A DNA stretch of 64,000 nt. Source: Mycoemilia scoparia (lineage: Eukaryota; Kickxellomycota; Kickxellomycetes; Kickxellales; Kickxellaceae). Each line of letters opens with the position of its first letter. Position 1 is the first letter of the stretch. The notes below the pieces were generated by a model. The model was not told the DNA's origin, searched no databases, and was given only the letters and a program-made list of their open reading frames with translations. A program made the position numbers and the translations under genes. The stretch lies in assembly GCA_027575805.1 (NCBI GenBank), contig JANBPU010000070.1:1-64000 (forward strand). The letters are read 5' to 3'. Below, piece by piece: positions 57,100 to 64,000 of the stretch.

Positions 57100-59784
57100 T
57101 CTTTTCATGCCAAAGAGACAGTCATTCATTCGGTCAGTAAGCAAGAATGAGCTTTCCCGCGGAGCTATGCGTGTAAAGCAGCATCACCAACGGCAATCTG
57201 TTGGCGAAAGTGAGCGCGCAAGACAGAGCAATTGGCGCATATATAGAAGCAGCAACTATCCGAGTGTGAGAGAGTGCATGGGTGCGTGTGTATAACTAGC
57301 TGATGGACACATACTGCAAAATTCGCACGCTCATGGACCAACTGCAAGTCCTCGGGATCGGAAACGAAGGGGCCAATCAGACATCTAGCAGCCCAAAGTT
57401 ATGAATCATTTGCGTCTGTATCCTAGTGGCCAAACCGCAGAAATGGTACGTATTGAGGGGCTTAGAAGGGGAGCCAAAGCGCTGACGGACAGGAATGGGA
57501 AAGACAGAGGGGCGCTCTTGGCGCATACTGTGGTTTTGTGAGGGATGGTACCATGGAGACTTGACCTATTCGATTAGCACATAGCATATAAACAACAATA
57601 TCAGTTCATATTATTAGATGTGTGGTGATGATGATGAGGAGGGCGGCGTGAGGAACAGCCAGCCTATTTGCAATTGATCCCAAAGATAAACCACCGTTGC
57701 AAAAATTGCAATGCTTCTGACCATTTTTGTTTGCTAGGGCTGCGCTTAAACCAAACTTTGCACCTTTTCTTCCTTTGGCCCATTGTTCTCTTTCTTGACA
57801 TTTATCCAAACCAGGCGGCTGGCATACATTGGAAACATTCCATCTTATCTTTATTACTATTACTCTATTATATTGTGTTGTGCAAGCAAGAAAGAGAAGA
57901 CACACCGATATTGGTTATTGCCGTTGTCCGAAGGTATGGTGAGTGCATAGCTATCTGGTATTACTGTCCTTTGTATTCCAATATCTTGGCCTTTCCTTCC
58001 ATCTGCCTCAACCCTCTTCCTGGCTTCACCGGCATGTTTGGTGCCCTGCTTGCTTGCCTGTCTTTCTGTGTGGCATTGCACTGCAAGAAGGCTGTAGTGG
58101 TTTGCTGGGCTCGGTCCATTCATTGCTGCCCAGTCCCTAGCATGCTGTCACCTTCCCCCATTTTCCTTGTATGCAACATCAATTGGGCATTCCGGGCCAT
58201 TGCGTCCTCTGGGCATCCAGTACATTTGTGCCTACACTGGCTGCCTTCGCGCTTTTGCTGGCCTGATACATATATGCAGACCGTGCTTCATTGCCTGCCT
58301 GGATATGTGTCCCCAAGTGCCATGCTGCATGAGCCTTTTGTGCCTTGGTAGCAGCAACATCGCTCAACCCACACACACACATTCACAGGCAGGCTGGGGA
58401 GAATTCTGTTGGAAAGCATCAGATTGGCAGACACAAGCTGGCTAGCAATTATTTATTTATTTACCCACAGCAGCAGCAAAAGATGAGGGATTTGCACATG
58501 GTCACTGGTATCCCCATCATCACCTCTCAGATACCCATTTCGGAGCAATAACATGGTTACCACCAACATTGGCCTGCACAATCACATATATTTTGCATGG
58601 ACAATGGCGTGATAACAAGACATCAAAGTCCAAGCCTAGTCGGTGCTCATGCACTTGTACAGGACAAGCCAGTGCGCACCACCGCTCCCCTGCCTTCTCA
58701 CGGGGTGTGTGTTCTCACGCTCTCTCAAACAGCACCTCCCCACCCATACAACTTTGTTTTCCTTTAATTCCCTATGCTTTTTCCTTTAGTGTGCTTCTTC
58801 ACTGATTTCTGTCTGTCTTTTCTTACACAAGCACACGTACACAGCTGCTGCTTCACCTTCCATCCCCAACCCCTTTGCTGCTTATACCTTTCTGTCTTTC
58901 TGCGTATATGTGTATGTGTGTGTTGCTGCCGGTCTGCAGAGTAGCAGCAATCTCCTTTCGATATTTTTCTATTCCCTAAACCAAACCCCCGCCACTCTCC
59001 CACCCTTTCTTTTGTCTGTGTTCTATTGAATCTCTACCTATTGCTCATTCTATTTCTCCTGGCAAACTTTTCTCTTGTACTTAAACACCTTTAAAAGCTG
59101 TGCAATGCAATTGGGCTTTTTCTCCGCCTTATTTCCATCATCACCACTAATTTGGCAAGTTCTCTATCAAAAGGAAACAGATTGGTACCCTCAAACATTC
59201 CCTGAAAGTCAGCCCATAAGCCATATATTTTAGCTGGTGTCCGACAGGCTATTGGCTGTTTTCCAAGGTAATATCCTGGTACACCTTTAAAGGACACTCT
59301 GCCATTTATTAAACAAGCCCAGCAGCTGGCTCGGTCTCCAGTTTTTCCAAACTTGTGTCTATACTATAACTTTGTTCTTTTGTGATTGTCATTTCTAGAC
59401 ATAGTCATTCGTGCACATAGATACACACGTTATCTCATCTTTCGTTCATTCTCGCTCTCACAGCTGTCTACCTATCTCACTTTCTCACTCGGTCTCCACT
59501 GCCCTTTCCCACGGACTGTTGTAAACTGTGGAAACAAAGAAATCATTGTGCTTTGGTTTGTAACATCACACATACACAATTTTCTGTAAAAGGTCTCTGT
59601 TGCCTTTTATCACTATTACTACTATTGTTCTCCATCATAATAACTGTCTTTCCGCTGCTGTTGTGTTGCTCCCTGAGATTCTATTCTCGTTATCTTCTTC
59701 ATCATCATCGCCATTATTATCTTCATCTCGCTTGGACATTATTCCAATCTTCTTTATCATCATCATCGTCATCATCTGCTCAAG
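57100..59784 (+). promoter_or_regulatory. Long GC-richer upstream region and leader of the CSL gene
   Basis: About 2.7 kb clearly richer in G and C than the flanking spaces, with pyrimidine-rich tracts from 58700 to 59760. A TATATAG lies at 57240. It probably holds the promoter and first noncoding exon(s) of the CSL gene. Small ATG frames at 57107 (62 codons), 57303 (33 codons) and 57401 (47 codons) may be upstream ORFs or chance. No separate conserved gene was recognised. Confidence 0.4.
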
Positions 59785-59862
59785 GTAAGTTGAGTGACCA
59801 CCATCTTCTCTCTCTCTCTCTTCTCTTTTTGTTTCAATTTTTTATAATCTAACTTACAACAG
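59785..59862 (+). other. Predicted 5' leader intron of the CSL gene
   Basis: CTCAAG|GTAAGTTGAG is a consensus donor. ATCTAAC followed by TTACAACAG gives branch point and acceptor, 78 bp in all. It lies 400 bp before the CSL ATG with no coding frame across it, so it would be a leader intron. Confidence 0.6.
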
Positions 59863-60262
59863 TATCTGTGAATTTATTAAATGTTCTGTGTTTGACCTCT
59901 GTCTCGTATTGATATTTATATGCATAGTCTTACAAATCGCATTTTTCTAGCCAATAAGCCTTCGAGTCACTGGAACAAACATCCATCGAACATAACCCCT
60001 GTCTGTCCATCTGTTTGGAGCCATTGTATTTCACTTGTTAGGCCATCCATCCTTTTTTTTGGCGGAGCAGATATATAGACGCGGCAATCAAGAGGCTATT
60101 CTGAGAAGCATCTTACTGTCTATAGAAATTCAACATACATCCATTGATATTTCTGGAAAAGGTCTCGAAGACGGGGTTTTGACAGTAATATCTCTCTACG
60201 CTGACCAATACGTTAGTTACCAGCAACAACAACAATAGAAACAGTATAATATAAATAAGACC

Positions 60263-63247
60263 ATGGGTGGCCCAAAGTACATATCGTCTCCACCACACAG
60301 CTATGGTCAGCAATGTCAGAACCACAGTCCACATGGTTACCAGCACCCTCATGGTCATCATTACCACCACAGCAACAGCTCTTCATCAAACCATCCTAAT
60401 GGGGAGCATCCCAAGTCTACTCCACCTTCAACAACAGCAGCAGCAGCAGCAACACGCCCAGAGGGCAAGCAGGGGTATGACCATCCTCACTCTCGCCCCA
60501 GGGATGTCATTGTCGAGACATATGACCCCCTTGCTGGTACAAGGGCCGCAAGAGGAAGCATCCCAAGAACAGGGGTAGATACACTTCTTGACGCTGCAGG
60601 TGTGTTACCACCAATAAGTGTAGAGCCACCAGAGATCACACGGGATGTCCTTCTTAGGTCAGCAAACACGGACCACTACTCTGAACGCCTGCCATTTTGG
60701 AGCCCGCCATCTGTTTTGCAGGAATCTCCACACCCAGCATTTCATACTTCTGCGAGTAATTACCATCACCATGTTAGAGCCAATACCATCAGGAGTGTTG
60801 GTGCATCTATGGGACCAACTACCGCTATAACAACATCTCCTACAACACCAACACACATACACTGTTCTAGTTCTCGCGGTGAAGGTGACCCTCTTCGTGT
60901 GCTTTCTTCTGCAGCAACAGATAGCAATGCAGATACCTCAAAAAGAGGGTGGGGCGGTTCTCAACCAACAGCTTCAACAAGTTCCTCTTCTTCAAGTCTT
61001 TCTTCATCAATGTTTCCATCTCTAGAAGCATATGCTACACACAAGCCTGCATCCAAGGCGGGAACAGCAACACCATCCAGGTTGTCACCAATAGCTCCAA
61101 GAACCACAGCTAACAACACTATACTGTATGGAGAAAGAAGGAATAGTAACCATTACAGCGAGACCAGTGTTAGAAACAACAATAATACTGGCGGTGTTAC
61201 TGGCAGATCCAGGATATCAATAGATGCACTTCTTGATACAAATTCAAACTATGATGATTGTGGTGAAAGTATTGGTTCTAGCTGTGGAATGGGGATGTCT
61301 AGCCCTAGAAAACGCAACCATTCTGCTGACGATCAAATGGACCCATTACCACTGCGCTTCAGTAAACATGCTCGGACTGAAAGTTCTGTTGCGGCCATTA
61401 CATCAAATTCCAATCAAAAGAAGCCCTGGAGCACATTGTCAACCAATTCAAATAATAATGGTTTGAGCAGAGGCAGCAACAATATTGGTGGACAAATTCA
61501 ATTTGAGGCATTGGAATCATTCCGTATCCATAGATATGCAGATACCAATGGTAAAGATGGTGGTGGCTCAGCAGAGTCTGGTAGCAGTAGCAGCAGAGCA
61601 CAGTCAAATGGTTATTACTCGGTTCAAAACCGCAAGAAAGTAACGCCAGTGGCAGGAGCAACTGGAGGGGCTCGTGATGCTAAAAAGAAAAATAGTGGGA
61701 ACTTCGTGACCATCACCTGCTATCATGCCTCGGTAGCTCAAAAGTCATATGGCGGCGAAAAGCGATTTTTGTGCCCACCACCTGCTGTTGTGATGAATGG
61801 GTCGGGATACAGCGCTGATGTTGCTCACAAGTCCCCACTTAATTTGTCTGTTATACATGAAGAGCCCAGCGCTGCAACTACGAGTCGTGGTAAACAAACA
61901 TCAAACATCAACAGCAGCAATGATGGAGCTAAAGATAATAACCAGATTGTTTCAAGAAACTCGTCAAGAATGCATGCACCCCTTGGGTCCCCCGAAATAT
62001 TCAATGACCGAAATGTTGCTATGTTCAAGTCATTACATGTTACTGGAGCACCAAGGTCCAAGTCGTTTTATCTACAGCTTGAATTGGCTGCACCAGATGA
62101 CGTTTCTGCTCTACATCTTGGTTTAGATGCTGCCAAGGCAGATGGTGATAGACAACAGTCATTATCGTCGTCGTCGTGTGGCCTTAAAACATATGCTAGC
62201 TGTAGGTCTGAACCAGTGGCAATCATTTCAAAGCCTAGCAAAAAGACATCCAAGGCCAGGAACCAATCTTCATGTATTCAATCCGGTGCATTAATAGCCA
62301 TGTTTAGTCGAATTAATTCACAGACATATAGGACCAAATATATGGTAGCTGACAATGATACGCTCGAATTGATGGCTCAAGGAAAGAATTGGTCAACATT
62401 TAGAATCGATGTTATTCGTAGACCCAATGGTGCCTTGGTTGATTCAACATCTAATTCCGCCACGAATGGATCTAACGACGGAAGCATTAACAGTGGATCA
62501 GACACCAAGGGCACTGCTGGTAGTAAGCAAGACAAAACGGATACTACGACCACTACGCCACTACTTTATGGCTCTGTTGTAACATTGACTGATATCATCA
62601 ATGGTTATCGATCACCACCAATGGTTATCAGAAAGGTCGAAAAGGGTCGTCTAGTCAGTGATAACAACTCGCCAGTTAGCCAAATGCAGAAGGTTGCCTT
62701 ACAGCTTATCCATCAGCAGCAGAATGGAGAAATCATACCCGAGGCAAGTTCGTACTTTCTTAACTCTGGGTCAAATACCTCCTACGATGATTCTGATTAT
62801 GAATCCAGTATTTGCTACGATTCTCATGGAAATTCCATGAAGTTGTCTGATCTCAAAGCCTCACCATCATCGCCATCAAGCGCTAATTATAAAGATAAGG
62901 ACATTGACCTAAGCTCTTCACCCGAGCTATTACCAAAAGGTAGTAGCACTTCCAATAATGTTGGCCAGCAACTATCAACTTCATCTCAGCCGTCACAATC
63001 ATCATCATCTTCGAGATTGACGTTCCAAAAAATGCCATTTGCTGGAACAAAGAAACCAATGCTTCCAATAAATGGAAGCAACGGTAGTGGTGGTAACTAT
63101 ATTAATGGAAGTGGACCTCCAACATTTAACGGTGTTTCAATAGATGATTACTTTTGTTGGACAATCGTTGGAATCTCTTCGTTTACTTATAATTTTTCCA
63201 TTACTGAGCCTTCATCACCATCATCCTCATATTATAAAAAGCGCTAA
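60263..63247 (+). CDS. CSL-family transcription factor (CBF1/RBP-J, Su(H), LAG-1)
   Basis: A single-exon frame of 994 residues starting in a perfect ACCATGG context. CSL proteins bind GTG(G/A)GAA-type DNA sites. The core begins near residue 480: VTITCYHASVAQKSYGGEKR followed by FLCPPPAV (about 483-510) is the LAG1 DNA-binding signature. VAIISKPSKK (about 651-660), GALIAMFSRINSQTYRTKYM (beta-trefoil start) and GYRSPPMVIRKVEKG, SPVSQMQKVAL are also conserved, and YFCWTIVGISSFTYNF closes the C-terminal domain. The first 480 residues are His/Ser/Asn/Thr-rich and disordered. Several Ser/Asn/Thr-rich loops expand the core. Fungi lack Notch; fission yeast Cbf11 and Cbf12 are the studied relatives and act in cell adhesion, lipid genes and cell-cycle control. 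The long N-terminus resembles the Cbf12 type. Confidence 0.93.
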   Translation: MGGPKYISSPPHSYGQQCQNHSPHGYQHPHGHHYHHSNSSSSNHPNGEHPKSTPPSTTAAAAATRPEGKQGYDHPHSRPRDVIVETYDPLAGTRAARGSIPRTGVDTLLDAAGVLPPISVEPPEITRDVLLRSANTDHYSERLPFWSPPSVLQESPHPAFHTSASNYHHHVRANTIRSVGASMGPTTAITTSPTTPTHIHCSSSRGEGDPLRVLSSAATDSNADTSKRGWGGSQPTASTSSSSSSLSSSMFPSLEAYATHKPASKAGTATPSRLSPIAPRTTANNTILYGERRNSNHYSETSVRNNNNTGGVTGRSRISIDALLDTNSNYDDCGESIGSSCGMGMSSPRKRNHSADDQMDPLPLRFSKHARTESSVAAITSNSNQKKPWSTLSTNSNNNGLSRGSNNIGGQIQFEALESFRIHRYADTNGKDGGGSAESGSSSSRAQSNGYYSVQNRKKVTPVAGATGGARDAKKKNSGNFVTITCYHASVAQKSYGGEKRFLCPPPAVVMNGSGYSADVAHKSPLNLSVIHEEPSAATTSRGKQTSNINSSNDGAKDNNQIVSRNSSRMHAPLGSPEIFNDRNVAMFKSLHVTGAPRSKSFYLQLELAAPDDVSALHLGLDAAKADGDRQQSLSSSSCGLKTYASCRSEPVAIISKPSKKTSKARNQSSCIQSGALIAMFSRINSQTYRTKYMVADNDTLELMAQGKNWSTFRIDVIRRPNGALVDSTSNSATNGSNDGSINSGSDTKGTAGSKQDKTDTTTTTPLLYGSVVTLTDIINGYRSPPMVIRKVEKGRLVSDNNSPVSQMQKVALQLIHQQQNGEIIPEASSYFLNSGSNTSYDDSDYESSICYDSHGNSMKLSDLKASPSSPSSANYKDKDIDLSSSPELLPKGSSTSNNVGQQLSTSSQPSQSSSSSRLTFQKMPFAGTKKPMLPINGSNGSGGNYINGSGPPTFNGVSIDDYFCWTIVGISSFTYNFSITEPSSPSSSYYKKR

Positions 63248-64000
63248 TACTTTTTAATCATTGATAAAAAAAACTCCTCCCCCTTTCCTGCAAAACAGTA
63301 TCGAGCTTGGATGTGTACTGATAATTTGATTTCCTACAAGAAACTGCAGCTATACATCAATGTTTTCTCTTCCCCACATTTTCTATCTCTCTCTCTATAT
63401 ATATTTTTGTGTATGTAATAGTAAAGGTAATAAAAATAACCTAATGGTTTGATTAATTGTACAACAAACCAATGACTATGGTCATAATTAAACAATTTGT
63501 GATAGCAAGAAAGAGACTACCCGTATGGACTGTGTAGCAAATAGACTAAAAGTCAACAAGGAAGTTTAATTTCAATAATACAATAGAATTAGGTTATTTG
63601 GTTAAAATTTACAAGGCTTTAAGCTCAATGGGTCACCAGGAGGTGCATGTGGATTGGCTGGCGGTTGTGCCAAAATATGAGGACCCATTTTGTACTATTT
63701 CGCGCTTGATCACCAGTGAAACCTTCCCATTTGGTAATAATCAACCCAGTATAATAAAAAGTAATTGTGATTAAAGGATAAATCACAGACCATTATCACT
63801 CCTACCAAAATTGGATGGCCAAACATTGATGATTATGTGAATTATTCATTAGATTACATTGTGAACCACACGTTTAAAATTAGGCTTTTTATGATGTGTT
63901 TGTGGACTACTGGAAAATGCTTACACTCACACTCATAAACAAAGGATGCCATTTTGGAGAGAGTTTGATTACAAATATAATTTCATTGTTATTCTGATAC
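63248..64000. other. 3' flank of the CSL gene
   Basis: AT-rich 3' UTR and intergenic DNA. It contains one arm of the hairpin family (63595-63725). No ORF was recognised before the window ends. Confidence 0.6.
63595..63725 (-). mobile_element. Hairpin family (family 3), single arm
   Basis: Contains TTTACAAGGCTTTAAGCTCA, AATGGGTCACCAGGAGGTGC and GGATTGGCTGG, matching the right arm of the element at 35481-35724. The outer end TTGATCACCAGTGAAACC also corresponds. Confidence 0.6.

Noticed and set aside
57668..58351. Open frame of 227 codons on the plus strand
   Set aside because: It begins only at a TTG, is rich in Cys, Leu and Trp in a random-looking way, has a competing antisense frame and no recognisable motif. 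It is likely chance in GC-richer leader DNA.
60113..60862. Antisense frames opposite the CSL gene (Val/Leu-rich)
   Set aside because: They arise from complements of His/Ser/Thr-rich codons and have no independent support.
1..64000. CRISPR arrays, operons, ribosome-binding sites, rRNA
   Set aside because: None seen. The gene structure is eukaryotic and the repeats are dispersed rather than regularly spaced.

Overview
The window is nuclear DNA of a filamentous fungus. Evidence: GT-AG (and some GC-AG) spliceosomal introns of about 80-420 bp, no operons, and a chitin synthase carrying a myosin-like motor. Intergenic DNA is AT-rich and full of microsatellites. A CSL (CBF1/Su(H)/LAG-1) factor and a seven-helix RGS protein, together with very long intergenic spaces, fit an early-diverging (zygomycete-grade) fungus better than a compact ascomycete. 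That placement is inference.

Layout, left to right. (1) 1-320: 5' end of a coiled-coil gene (minus), divergent from a Rad5/ULS1-type SNF2 ATPase (662-4040, plus). (2) 4637-12229: 2490-residue chitin synthase with myosin-like head, cytochrome-b5-like region, glycosyltransferase core and DEK-C tail (minus). (3) 12994-14319: six-exon glyoxalase II (minus). (4) 15843-18038: 7TM-RGS signalling protein (minus). (5) 22420-24003: PUS1-type tRNA pseudouridine synthase with a probable second start (plus). (6) 24004-37556: about 13.5 kb with no conventional gene, but with transposon-derived repeats, GC-richer islands and a 43-codon ORF encoding one perfect C2H2 zinc finger (34265-34396). (7) 37557-40448: Sec1/Munc18 protein (minus), divergent from exportin-T (43282-46732, plus). 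(8) 47392-50150: multi-HMG-box/AT-hook protein (minus). (9) 52333-54142: five-exon nucleoside (uridine) phosphorylase (minus). (10) 60263-63247: CSL transcription factor (plus) behind about 6 kb of noncoding DNA and a leader intron.

The genes are unlinked housekeeping, trafficking and regulatory functions rather than one pathway. Chitin synthase and Sec1 both serve polarised secretion and wall growth; PUS1 and exportin-T both serve tRNA maturation and export.

The most notable signals are: (a) a short inverted-repeat element family (MITE-like, 13 copies between 19 and 57 kb), with one nested copy whose empty site can be read in a related repeat, pointing to TA target duplication; (b) two reading-frame-proven GC-AG introns, and a third probable one, all with the identical donor GCAAGTAT; (c) the zinc-finger microprotein; (d) a chitin-synthase motor head whose switch-II Glu is Gln; (e) an RGS domain split by a long insertion. 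No tRNA, rRNA, CRISPR or prokaryotic feature was seen.
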